DNA of 11,197 nt, taken from Haloferacaceae archaeon (GTDB lineage: Archaea; Halobacteriota; Halobacteria; Halobacteriales; Haloferacaceae). The translations under genes were made by a program, and so were the position numbers. Shown in pieces: positions 1 to 7,120 of this stretch. Position 1 is the first letter of the stretch, and every line of letters starts with the position of its first letter. The notes beneath the pieces are model-generated. The model had not been told where the DNA came from. It was given only the letters and a program-made list of their open reading frames with translations, and did no database searches. The stretch lies in assembly GCA_028274825.1 (NCBI GenBank), contig JAQCMZ010000179.1, forward strand, positions 1 through 11,197. Reading direction: 5' to 3'.

Positions 1-1
1 C

Positions 2-658
2 AGTCAAGTGTACGAGTCAGTGCACGGCTCTGAACGCCGTAATGTCGACAAGTACCGGTATGAACTGAGCTGGCGAGAACAGAACTACCACCTGTTGTAT
101 TACAATCCCGATCTGGCGGTGTCGAATTACAAGTCGATTCCAAACGAGATTGCTTGGCGTGATGATGGTGACGACTTCACCGCCTGGGTTGAGGGCGAAA
201 CAGGGTATCCGCTTGTCGATGCCGGAATGCGACAACTCGAGCAAGAGGGGTACATTCACAACCGCCCACGGCAGGTCGTTGCGAGTTTCCTCACGAAACA
301 CCTGCTGATCGATTGGCGGAAAGGAGCCCGACAATTCACGCGAAAACTGATCGATCACGACTACGCCTCGAACCACGGGAACTGGCAGTGGACGGCCTCA
401 ACGGGGACTGACTCTGTCGATGTCCGGATTTTCGACCCGATTAGTCAGGCCTCGAAATACGACGATGACGCCCGCTACATGAAAACCTACATCCCCGAAC
501 TCCGAGATGTTTCAGCAGGGAAAATCATCGACTGGCCGACTCTCTCTCGATCCGAACGCAACCGACTCGCGCCGGAATACGCTGACCCAATCGTCGACCG
601 CAATCAGGGATACGAGCGAGCACAGCGTGTGTTCGAAGAGGCTCTCGGAAAGCGCTGA
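2..658 (+). CDS. Photolyase/cryptochrome family protein, C-terminal FAD-binding part (5' end outside window)
   Basis: This is the helical FAD-binding domain of a DNA photolyase/cryptochrome, a family that repairs UV dimers with light or senses light. The frame is open to the left edge, so the antenna domain and start are missing. Numbering residues from the codon at position 8, I see the substrate-pocket segment with E19, W22 and R23 (E. coli E274, W277, R278), then GETGYPLVDAGMRQL, IHNRPR, a DWRKG segment and SNHGNWQW ending in STGTD. By alignment from memory the electron-transfer Trp triad is intact as W50, W103 and W126 (E. coli W306, W359, W382), and N122 matches the flavin-facing N378. 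Two differences from ordinary class I CPD photolyases stand out. The Met contacting the dimer (E. coli M345) is Gln89, and the loop after STGTD reads SVDVRIFDP instead of the usual APYFRIFNP and is one residue shorter. This suggests a cryptochrome-like paralogue, but repair activity is not excluded. Confidence 0.92.
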   Translation, partial: SQVYESVHGSERRNVDKYRYELSWREQNYHLLYYNPDLAVSNYKSIPNEIAWRDDGDDFTAWVEGETGYPLVDAGMRQLEQEGYIHNRPRQVVASFLTKHLLIDWRKGARQFTRKLIDHDYASNHGNWQWTASTGTDSVDVRIFDPISQASKYDDDARYMKTYIPELRDVSAGKIIDWPTLSRSERNRLAPEYADPIVDRNQGYERAQRVFEEALGKR

Positions 659-1015
659 CTGACGAAACGAAGCTGAACCCGGTATCTGGTGTCAGAATGG
701 GCTAACATACCCATCCACCGGGTCACTCACGAGTTGGCGACTGATAGTGTGTATTTCGAATAGCCTCACCGGCGGTGTCGAAACCAAGCGCCTCAGTGGC
801 TCTTCTTACCGACGAGATTCGTCGCGGCGGTAAAAACTCGTAACGACTACCGTGAATCTCTCAGCCCTCAGAGTGGCCGTAACTACACGATTTCACACGT
901 CCTCCAAGCTGATGGCCGAGAATCCGGACTGGTATCCTGACTGGCGGCAGACCAATTGCAGCTATCCCGACCAACGTCTTGGCAAAAAAAGCTTCAGTGA
1001 GCGACTCTGGCGCAG
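659..1015. other. Intergenic region between convergent genes, no gene found
   Basis: This 357-bp stretch separates the photolyase-like gene from the convergent sulfurtransferase. One frame on the plus strand stays open for about 60 codons (roughly 757-943) but has no good start codon or recognisable motif. I see no RNA gene. The only signal is the A-tract at 984-990, listed separately as a terminator for the minus-strand gene. Confidence 0.6.
984..990 (-). terminator. T-tract terminator for the sulfurtransferase gene
   Basis: Seven A residues on the plus strand give a run of seven T on the minus strand, starting 26 nt after the TAA stop of the sulfurtransferase. Archaeal RNA polymerase commonly terminates at such oligo-T runs without needing a hairpin. 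I infer the role from position and composition. Confidence 0.5.
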
Positions 1016-1909
1016 TTAGTCGGATTGACCGGTCTCGATCGGGGTTCGGATGCCGTTACCCCACTCGGTCCAGGATCCGTCGTAGTTTTCGACGTTAGTG
1101 AATCCAAGCAGTTCCGAGAGGACGTACCACTCGATAGACGACCGCTCGCCAACTCGACAGTAGGTGACGACCCGCTCGTCTTCGTCGTCCAGACCGACAT
1201 CAGCGTACAGTTCCCGCAGTTCGTCGGGATCTTTGAACGTGCCGTCTTCGTCGTTGAGGACTGTCCCTGTCGGGACACTTTCTGCGCCGGGGATGTGTCC
1301 GCCACGCTGTGCAGTTTCCTGCAATCCCTCGGGTGCGATGATCTCGCCGGTGAACTCTGCCGGTGATCGAACGTCGACCAGTGGCACACCATCTTCGACT
1401 GCTTCCTCGACTTCGCTCTTGTAAGCCCGGATGGTCTCGTAAGGGCCGTCTGAGGAGTACTCCTGGGCGGTGAACTCGGGTACCTCGTCGGTTAGCTCGT
1501 AATTGTTGTCCGTCCAGAACGGTTTCCCACCATCAATCACGCGAACGTCCTCGTGCCCGTAGTATGTGTACTCCCAGTAGGCAAATAGTGCAAACCAATT
1601 CGGAATCCGACCACCGCCGTACATGACGACTGTTGAGTCTTCTGTGATACCCGCCTCGGAGTTCAGCTGCTCAAAATCATCCTTGGTGAGAACATCCCGT
1701 GTTACAGGGTCGCTGAGGTCATCTTCCCAGTGGAAAAACGTCGCTCCCGGGATATGACCCTCGTCATATGGGGTATACTCTGATTCATCCGTTACAGTCG
1801 GGTTGTTTACCTCGAGCAGACGGTACTCGGGGTCGTCAGACTGGAAATCTTCGAGGTGATCTTCGACCCAGTCTGCAGTGACAAGCTTCTCAGTTTCGTG
1901 TTCAGACAT
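1016..1909 (-). CDS. Thiosulfate sulfurtransferase, tandem rhodanese domains
   Basis: This 297-aa cytoplasmic protein has the two rhodanese domains typical of thiosulfate/3-mercaptopyruvate sulfurtransferases, which move sulfane sulfur to cyanide or other thiophilic acceptors through a cysteine persulfide. The N-terminal domain (about 8-145) has the signature GHIPGA (51-56) but Tyr97 sits at the active-site loop position, so it is the non-catalytic structural half, as is usual. The C-terminal domain (about 160-292) has PLVDVRSPAEF (176-186), a second GHIPGA (204-209) and the active-site loop CRVGERSS with catalytic C251. The loop resembles the thiosulfate type (CRxGxR) more than the mercaptopyruvate type (CGSGVTA). 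Length is normal for the family. The start is the ATG whose next codons read SEHETEKLVTADW. The gene is alone on the minus strand, so no partner pathway can be read from its neighbours. Confidence 0.93.
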   Translation of the reverse strand: MSEHETEKLVTADWVEDHLEDFQSDDPEYRLLEVNNPTVTDESEYTPYDEGHIPGATFFHWEDDLSDPVTRDVLTKDDFEQLNSEAGITEDSTVVMYGGGRIPNWFALFAYWEYTYYGHEDVRVIDGGKPFWTDNNYELTDEVPEFTAQEYSSDGPYETIRAYKSEVEEAVEDGVPLVDVRSPAEFTGEIIAPEGLQETAQRGGHIPGAESVPTGTVLNDEDGTFKDPDELRELYADVGLDDEDERVVTYCRVGERSSIEWYVLSELLGFTNVENYDGSWTEWGNGIRTPIETGQSD

Positions 1910-1932
1910 CCAATTGTTACTAGCCGGTTGGA

Positions 1933-1938
1933 CATAAT
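1933..1938 (-). promoter_or_regulatory. Possible TATA-like box of the sulfurtransferase gene
   Basis: On the minus strand the hexamer ATTATG lies 24-29 nt before the ATG. That spacing suits a leaderless haloarchaeal transcript, but the match to the usual TTTAWA-like box is weak. No Shine-Dalgarno sequence precedes the start. Confidence 0.3.
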
Positions 1939-2294
1939 GATGGTATCAATTGTGATTAGATTTGCCGTCATTGGTGACGAGCCGTTGAGTGGGTCAATGA
2001 GCTGAATCCGACTACTCCGGGCTCTACCGACCGATGCTTGTGTATACTGTCGATATCCCTCGCAGGCTCACCGAACAGAAAACATGAAAATTCTGATACG
2101 TTCTCCGCTCTTTCCACATCGAACATCTGCTGAGTGACCCCACCCGGAGCGGTCAGCTTCTATCGGCTGTCCACGAGTGACGTACACAATGCCCGAGATT
2201 CAGTCGTTCATTTCGTGAAAACATCTCGATTCCAGGTTGACCTGCGTTGTTACATCCATTTTGAATCAGTGTCGTCATACTCGCCCGGCACACA

Positions 2295-2298
2295 GGAG
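2295..2298 (+). promoter_or_regulatory. Shine-Dalgarno motif supporting the GTG start of the YIP1-like gene
   Basis: GGAG lies five nucleotides before the GTG at 2304. An in-frame stop lies at 2262-2264, and there is no ATG between it and the GTG, so this site decides the start. The gene appears to have a short leader, unlike its leaderless neighbours. Confidence 0.5.
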
Positions 2299-2303
2299 TT
2301 AGT

Positions 2304-2894
2304 GTGACGACCTGGATTGAACAGCCTGAGGGCGGACGAGACCGCGGCCTTCGGGGGATTGGGCGGGCATGGATTGAGGTACTACTCCGGCCACGACGGT
2401 TCTTCGCGACCGGGGTTGGCGAAGGTGATCAGGGTCCAGGACTCACCTTCGAGATTCTCGTGGCTGCGGGATTCATTACCGGGTGGTTGGTCACCACCCC
2501 GTCGGTAATCCCCGGGATAGCAGAGAGTCGTCTGCTGTCTGGGGTAGTGACTATACTCGCGGCGAGTTTACTTGCTGCGCCAGCGGGACTCCACCTGACG
2601 GCGGCGCTGACGACGCTGTCACTACTTATATTTGTCAAGGAGCGGGCAGGAGTGAGTCAAACTGTCCAGGTCCTCGCCTACGCGACAGCGCCGATGGTGT
2701 TTGCCGGCCCACCAGTTCCTGCACTCCGGGTTGTGTGTGGGACATATGGAATCGTCCTTTTCATAATCGGGATACGGACTGTTCACAAGGCCTCCTGGCC
2801 GCGTGTGGCTCTCGCGTCGGCCGTCCCCGGCGTGTTTGCCTTCGGGATCGCCTATCGTGGTATCGCGGCCGTGCGCGTACTCGCTAGCGGGTGA
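2304..2894 (+). CDS. YIP1-like family integral membrane protein
   Basis: This 196-aa membrane protein resembles the haloarchaeal YIP1-domain proteins, whose function in archaea is unknown. The N-terminus is soluble and matches what I recall of that group: a TTWIE(Q/N)PEGGRDRG-like opening, then a PRRFF motif at 30-34, just before the membrane part. Hydrophobic stretches at about 48-70, 76-97, 98-112, 124-160 and 166-193 give about five helices. A conserved-looking basic turn (VKERAG, 111-116) sits between helices three and four, and the fourth segment contains the APMVFAGPP motif (129-137). The start is GTG, supported by GGAG five nucleotides upstream. The gene stands alone: a 273-bp spacer separates it from the next gene. 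The family call rests on the N-terminal motif and helix layout. Confidence 0.75.
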   Translation: MTTWIEQPEGGRDRGLRGIGRAWIEVLLRPRRFFATGVGEGDQGPGLTFEILVAAGFITGWLVTTPSVIPGIAESRLLSGVVTILAASLLAAPAGLHLTAALTTLSLLIFVKERAGVSQTVQVLAYATAPMVFAGPPVPALRVVCGTYGIVLFIIGIRTVHKASWPRVALASAVPGVFAFGIAYRGIAAVRVLASG

Positions 2895-2970
2895 ATCGTC
2901 CCTGAGACAGAGCGTCGTGAGATGTGCCTCAAACGTCTGTCAGTGGCCAATTCAGAGTGATTCTCCCTGA

Positions 2971-2995
2971 CTCGACTCGACTCGACTCGACTCGA
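2971..2995. repeat. Five tandem copies of CTCGA
   Basis: Five perfect copies of the pentamer CTCGA lie 77 bp after the YIP1-like stop. The last copy merges into a 12-bp palindrome (CGACTCGAGTCG, 2988-2999). The number of copies of such a repeat can change by replication slippage. The palindrome could also be a protein site, but nothing else supports that. Confidence 0.85.
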
Positions 2996-3139
2996 GTCGT
3001 ATCATTGAGGATGACTCCCATTTGTGGCCGGGTGAGTGTCGTCATCCCAATCTTGCGGTGAGAGACACACGGACCGCCTGTGGAACGCACGAGCCAAGCA
3101 CCCACCGCTGACCGCGTATCAGACGCATTTCGACAACAG

Positions 3140-3147
3140 TTTTAGTT
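3140..3147 (+). promoter_or_regulatory. TATA-like box for the S1/OB/DHH gene
   Basis: TTTTAGTT lies 21-28 nt before the ATG at 3168, the spacing expected for a leaderless haloarchaeal transcript. It overlaps the N-terminal extension implied by the GTG at 3036, which argues that translation begins at 3168. Confidence 0.6.
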
Positions 3148-3167
3148 GGCATCTCTCAGTTTACGCT

Positions 3168-5483
3168 ATGGGAGATTGCATTATTTGCGATACCTCCGTT
3201 GACGGTCGGATTTGTGACAGTCACGAGGAGGATGTTGTTTTCGATTTTCACGGAAACAGCCCAGATGAACTCGTCTCGAACCGGTTTTACAGCGGCGTCG
3301 TCGACGGCTACGCTGACTTCGGGGTTTTCATTGATCTGTCGTCGAACGTGACCGGGTTGTTACATCGGTCAGAACTGGACCGCCGTCTCGAGTCACTCGA
3401 TTGGGAGCCCGGAGACACTGTGTTCGTCCAAGTGACGAATGTCCGTGATAACGGGAATATTGATCTCGCATGGTCTATCCGCCAGTCCGAGCGGGAATTC
3501 CGTGGTTCACTCGTTCATGAAGACGGGACGACCAGATTGCCAGATGACGACTCTGACTCCGATAGTGAATCAAACGATGAGGCTGAGTCTGACACCAGCA
3601 CGGACGCGCATACACCGTCCGAACCGGACACAGCTTCAGACTCTGCGCCCGAATCCGAGACGAATACATCGTCCGAGCCGGACGCAGCCTCAGATTCTGC
3701 ACCCGAACCCGAGGCCGCAGGTGACGCACAACACCGGTCAAAGTCGCAGGGTAATTCTGCACACGCGGACACAGAGTCTATCGCGGATGCCGAGTCAGAC
3801 GGGTTCGCCACTGAGACTGCAGCTGAATCGTCTACCGAGACGGCCGGGACGCATGAGACCGCCGAGACTGCAGAATCGGCCGACTCAGTGTCAGTCTCGA
3901 CGACGGAATCCCCGACAACTGAGACAGAAACCGATTCCGAATCGACTGACGAAACTGATTTTGAATTCGATGTGGAGCCGACCGACGATGACGACCGAGT
4001 CCAGGTGACATCCCTTGAGGATCACGTTGACGAGACGGTCCGCATCGAAGGCGAGATTGAGAGCGCTCGTCAGACCGGCGGTCCGACGGTGTTTGAACTC
4101 CGGGACGAATCTGGGACTGTCGACTGTGCCGCATTTGTCGAGCCTGGTGTCCGTGCATATCCCGAGATCGATGTCGGTGACACTGTTCGTCTCGAGGGGG
4201 AAGTCGAAATCCGTCGCGATGAACTCCAAGTCGAGACTGATGATCTGATTTCACTCGAAGATGAACAGGCAGATGTCGTGACTCAGCGACTCACCAGTGC
4301 CCTGACTGATCGCGCTCGGCCAGACGATGTCATCTCACTGGCAGACGACCCGACGGTGACGACGCTCTCTGAGCGGCTACTCGATGCCGCGGAGGCGATC
4401 CGTCGAGCGGTCTTTGAACAGCGGCCGATTGTTGTTCGACACCCGGCGTCTACTGATAGCTACGTCGCTGGAGCGGCAGTCGAGCGGGCCGTCTTACCGC
4501 TGATTCGTCAAGAGCACTCCAAAAGCGACGCAGAATATCACTACTTCACTCGTCGACCAATCGAAGAGTCGGTCTACGACATGGAGGATGCCACCAAGGA
4601 TGTCTCACGAATGCTCCAGAATCGTGACCGTCACGGTGAGAAATTGCCGCTATTTCTCCTGATTGGCACTGGTTCGACCACCGAGTCCGCTGACGGTCTC
4701 AGTCTGCTTGACCTGTATGACGCCGAGCGCGTGGTTGTGGACGCGGCTGTCGCTGATCCCGAGATCAAAGACTCCGTGGACGTGCTCGCAAGTCCACAAC
4801 TGGTGAACACTGACGGAAATCTGTCGACCGGGGCACTCGGAGCGAATCTGGCTGCAAACGTGAATACCGAGACTGTCGACGAAATCAAACACCTTCCCGC
4901 GATTAGTTACTGGGAATCCCCGCCGGAATCGTACACTCAACTGGCAGAAGATGCCGGATACGACCCTGAACGGGTACTTGCGCTACGCGAGGCAATCGCG
5001 CTGGAGGCGTACCACCAGTCGTATCAAGACAAGCGTGAGTTGATCACGGATCTGCTATTCGAAGACGAGGGTGACCTCGCGGGACACGTTTCCGAACAGT
5101 TCCGGGAGAAACTCGGCCACGAAATCGACACTGCCGTAAAAAATCTCCAGCGAGAAGAGATCGATGGAGTTGGAACAGCAGTGCTGGATACAGACGCCTT
5201 CACTCATCGGTACGACTTCCCCCCGAAAACACTCCTGTTGGACGAACTCCACCGCAGTGAGCAGCACACCGATCCAGTGACTCTCGGCGTGGGCACTGAC
5301 GAACTGTACCTCCGCTCGACGGCCGATATCGATATTCGTGAGGTGGCCGATACGGCTGGTGACAGCGCTCCAGACGCTGATCTCGAAGTCGCTGATATCC
5401 GCGCCGGACGTATCGAGTTCCTGTCTGGCGAGCGCGATGCCGCTGAGATGGCCGTCATCAACGCGACTGCCGATCTCTTGTGA
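3168..5483 (+). CDS. Zn-finger / S1 / OB-fold / degenerate RecJ-DHH protein
   Basis: This 771-aa protein is a multidomain nucleic-acid-binding protein of the haloarchaeal RecJ-like (DHH) set. In order it has a short CxxC...C..H zinc-binding motif (C4, C7, C16, H19), an S1 RNA-binding domain (about 38-104, with GVVDGYADFGVFI), a Ser/Thr/Asp/Glu-rich linker (about 122-276), an OB-fold (about 277-363, with VRIEGEIESARQT and VFELRDESG) and a DHH-type phosphoesterase region (about 400-771). Active RecJ-type enzymes carry HxDADG and DHH motifs. Here the first reads HPASTDSY (425-432), keeping only one Asp, and the third reads VVVDAAVAD (522-530), lacking both His. Nuclease activity is therefore doubtful and a structural or replisome role is possible, as for Cdc45. 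The start is the ATG at 3168, because the zinc motif begins there and a TATA-like box lies 21 nt upstream. The upstream GTG at 3036 is less likely. The gene appears monocistronic. Confidence 0.85.
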   Translation: MGDCIICDTSVDGRICDSHEEDVVFDFHGNSPDELVSNRFYSGVVDGYADFGVFIDLSSNVTGLLHRSELDRRLESLDWEPGDTVFVQVTNVRDNGNIDLAWSIRQSEREFRGSLVHEDGTTRLPDDDSDSDSESNDEAESDTSTDAHTPSEPDTASDSAPESETNTSSEPDAASDSAPEPEAAGDAQHRSKSQGNSAHADTESIADAESDGFATETAAESSTETAGTHETAETAESADSVSVSTTESPTTETETDSESTDETDFEFDVEPTDDDDRVQVTSLEDHVDETVRIEGEIESARQTGGPTVFELRDESGTVDCAAFVEPGVRAYPEIDVGDTVRLEGEVEIRRDELQVETDDLISLEDEQADVVTQRLTSALTDRARPDDVISLADDPTVTTLSERLLDAAEAIRRAVFEQRPIVVRHPASTDSYVAGAAVERAVLPLIRQEHSKSDAEYHYFTRRPIEESVYDMEDATKDVSRMLQNRDRHGEKLPLFLLIGTGSTTESADGLSLLDLYDAERVVVDAAVADPEIKDSVDVLASPQLVNTDGNLSTGALGANLAANVNTETVDEIKHLPAISYWESPPESYTQLAEDAGYDPERVLALREAIALEAYHQSYQDKRELITDLLFEDEGDLAGHVSEQFREKLGHEIDTAVKNLQREEIDGVGTAVLDTDAFTHRYDFPPKTLLLDELHRSEQHTDPVTLGVGTDELYLRSTADIDIREVADTAGDSAPDADLEVADIRAGRIEFLSGERDAAEMAVINATADLL
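3617..3712 (+). repeat. 54-bp in-frame duplication in the acidic linker
   Basis: Two copies with a period of 54 bp encode SEPDTASDSAPESE (from residue 151) and SEPDAASDSAPEPE (from residue 169). They match closely but not perfectly at the DNA level, so the duplication is not very recent. It lies in the low-complexity linker between the S1 and OB domains. Confidence 0.8.
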
Positions 5484-5610
5484 GCCCTCTGTGAATCTTT
5501 TGTGAACTAATTCAGCTCCCACTCCCGACGGACACCCTGTCGGTCCGGACCCGACCGAGACGGATGGCAGTCGTCTCGATGTGACCGACCGATCGGGATT
5601 ATAGAATACA
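5484..5610. other. Spacer between the S1/OB/DHH gene and the decayed insertion element
   Basis: No gene is visible. A short T-run (5498-5501) just after the stop could act in termination but is weak. A short inverted repeat (CCGAC/GTCGG around 5525-5543) is also present. Confidence 0.4.
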
Positions 5611-5619
5611 AGCAGAATA

Positions 5620-5639
5620 CCCGCGTCTTCAGGCGCGGG
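5620..5639 (+). repeat. Possible left-end hairpin of the IS200/IS605-type element
   Basis: CCCGCG (5620-5625) pairs with CGCGGG (5634-5639) across an 8-nt loop and is followed by GGATGAATCC-like sequence. The tail shares GGATG with the right-end hairpin. Subterminal hairpins of this type are recognised by TnpA in this family. It could instead be a relic of the end of a different copy. Confidence 0.45.
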
Positions 5640-5754
5640 ATGAATCCGCCAACTCTGACACACCTGACTCTCGATAGCAGGCTTGGATATTCTACCGCTC
5701 TCAACCAGAACTTCTATTCACGACGTAACTGTAGCTTATTATAGACCATTCCAA

Positions 5755-7059
5755 ATGCTGGAAGTCCACCGCCCACCATGCGAAAATCCTCAATCACAGT
5801 CAGGTAGAGGAGTCGCTTGACAGGCACGGATGGTCAGTCAGCAAGCTCTGAAACGTCGCTAACTACTACTCCCGCGAAGTCTGGGATGAAACGGGTGAGA
5901 TCCCCGACCACGGAGACCTCAAACACGAGCTGAAGACCCGCATCAAGTACAACGGGCTACACAGTCAGCCCAGTCAGCGGGTTCTGGAGGAACTCGCTGA
6001 AGCCCTCAACTCGTGGTATGGCTCCGACGACGACCGGGACAATCCACTTGGCTACCGTAAAGAAAACTACTATTATCAGCAGGGTCGCTGTGTCCACGTT
6101 GAACACCCTCGTTCGACGGTGACGTGGAAACAAAAGGGTATCCGCCACGACTCACAAAACAATCGAGTTCGCCTCTCAAAAGGTCGAACTCACAAGGAGT
6201 CCCCCCGAGCGAGAGAGTACATCCTTGTTGAGTACGAAACTGCGCCCGGCGTCACGGTCGAGAACCTCCAACGGGTTCGCGCCGTTTACGACGACTCAAA
6301 ACGGCAGTGGAAACTCCATTTCGTTTGTAAAGACGAAATTGAGACCCCTGACGTTCCCGGCACCGAGACGGCAGGGATCGATCTCAGGATCTGTAACTTC
6401 GCGGCGGTCGCGTACAGTGCCGAAGACGCTGAGCTGTCCCCCGGCAACCGGCTGAAACAGGACGGCTACTACTTCCCAACAGAAATTGCCAACTGCGACG
6501 ACTCGAGTGGCGAAGAAGCCACCCGTCTCCATGCGAAATGGTCGGGGCGCCGCACCCACTTTTTCCACAGTCTCACCACACACATCGTTCAGCGGTGTGT
6601 CGAGAAAGATGTTGGCCGGATCAACATCGGGGACTTGGAGGGAGTCCGAGAGAACGAAGATGGCGAGTCGAAAAACTGGGGGAAGCACGGCAGCCTCGAC
6701 CTACACGGGTGGGCGTTCGACCGCTTCAGCTCGATTCTCGAATACAAGGCCAAACTCGAGGGAATCGAAGTCGTGGAACTGTCAGAGCGCGACACGAGCA
6801 AGACGTGTTGCGTGTGCGGGAGCGAAGAGGAGATCAGCGTGTTGAGCGTGGTCTGTCCGTCTGTGAGAGGTGTGATGCGGCGTTCAACGCTGACGTGAAC
6901 GGAGCGGAGAACATCTGTCTCGACATCAATCAATGTAACTCCGAGTCCCCACCCGTTTTGGCTGGGGATAGGAGTCCCGGCTGGTTGGCACAGCCAGAAG
7001 TCTCCCTGTCCGACTTGTCCAGCGGATTCCAACTGCAGGACCAAGTGGGAGACTGCAGA
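5755..7059 (+). pseudogene. tnpB: tnpB pseudogene (RNA-guided nuclease of an IS200/IS605-type element)
   Basis: Intact TnpB is an RNA-guided DNA nuclease that helps these elements persist. The product here would start MLEVHR at 5755 and then needs a frame change near 5765-5775 to continue as AKILNHSQVEESLDRHGW. A TGA at 5849-5851 replaces the Trp of the KLWNVA segment that I recall in intact relatives. The frame then stays open through the RuvC core GIDLRICNFAAV (Asp at 6380-6382), GDLEGVRE, the LHGWAFDRF segment and SERDTSKTCCVCG. A second frameshift near 6826-6835, consistent with a 2-nt insertion, separates this from RVERGLSVCERCDAAFNADVNGAEN, which holds the second half of the zinc finger and the last RuvC Asp (6892-6894). 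Homology ends at DQVGDC (about 7056). The stop expected there is lost and the frame runs on to 7224. With four lesions the gene is dead. An internal GTG at 6119 could only start an N-truncated, frameshifted fragment. Confidence 0.88.
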
Positions 7060-7120
7060 TGTTACTATCCCCATCCAGCGGTGCCGTGGGATTCCTCCGG
7101 CTTTCACCGGAGGAGGATGT
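6950..7120 (+). ncRNA. Possible relic of the tnpB 3' guide RNA (omegaRNA / sense-overlapping RNA)
   Basis: In IS200/IS605 elements the scaffold RNA covers the 3' end of tnpB and the right end, and the guide is the flanking sequence beyond it. Here the matching interval would be the end of tnpB through the hairpin at 7093-7114. The 5' boundary is a guess from the family. Whether it is transcribed cannot be told from sequence. Confidence 0.25.
7093..7114 (+). repeat. Right-end hairpin of the tnpB element
   Basis: TCCTCCGG (7093-7100) pairs perfectly with CCGGAGGA (7107-7114) over a 6-nt loop, followed by GGATGTCAA. It lies about 35 bp beyond the end of TnpB homology, the expected place for the right-end hairpin that also ends the guide-RNA scaffold. 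Confidence 0.6.

Larger units (their letters stand above)
1910..2303. other. Intergenic region between divergent genes, no gene found
   Basis: This 394-bp region separates the divergently transcribed sulfurtransferase and YIP1-like genes, so it should hold both promoters. An AT-rich patch with ATTTTGAA at about 2258-2265 lies roughly 40 nt before the YIP1-like start and could be part of its promoter. The only small open frame I noticed (ATG at 2074) ends after 17 codons and is not convincing. Confidence 0.5.
2895..3167. other. Intergenic region upstream of the S1/OB/DHH gene
   Basis: Besides the CTCGA repeat and the TATA-like box listed separately, this region has a loose inverted repeat (GGATGAC at 3009-3015, GTCATCC at 3041-3047) of uncertain value. 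The frame of the downstream gene is open back to a GTG at 3036, but the 44 extra residues look unlike a conserved N-terminus. Confidence 0.5.

Noticed and set aside
757..943. Small protein gene on the plus strand
   Set aside because: The frame is open for about 60 codons but has no start codon with support, no motif and a composition typical of GC-rich non-coding sequence.
3036..3167. Longer start (GTG at 3036) for the S1/OB/DHH gene
   Set aside because: It would add 44 residues with no recognisable motif and would place the TATA-like box inside the gene; the zinc motif begins right at the ATG at 3168.
3832..4254. Antisense and alternative-frame ORFs over the acidic linker
   Set aside because: They arise from the biased GAN/TCN codons of the Asp/Glu/Ser-rich linker and give Arg/Pro/Ser-rich products without motifs.
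5055..5663. 202-codon open frame on the minus strand
   Set aside because: It overlaps the end of the S1/OB/DHH gene in antisense and shows no domain; long antisense frames are common in GC-rich haloarchaeal genes.
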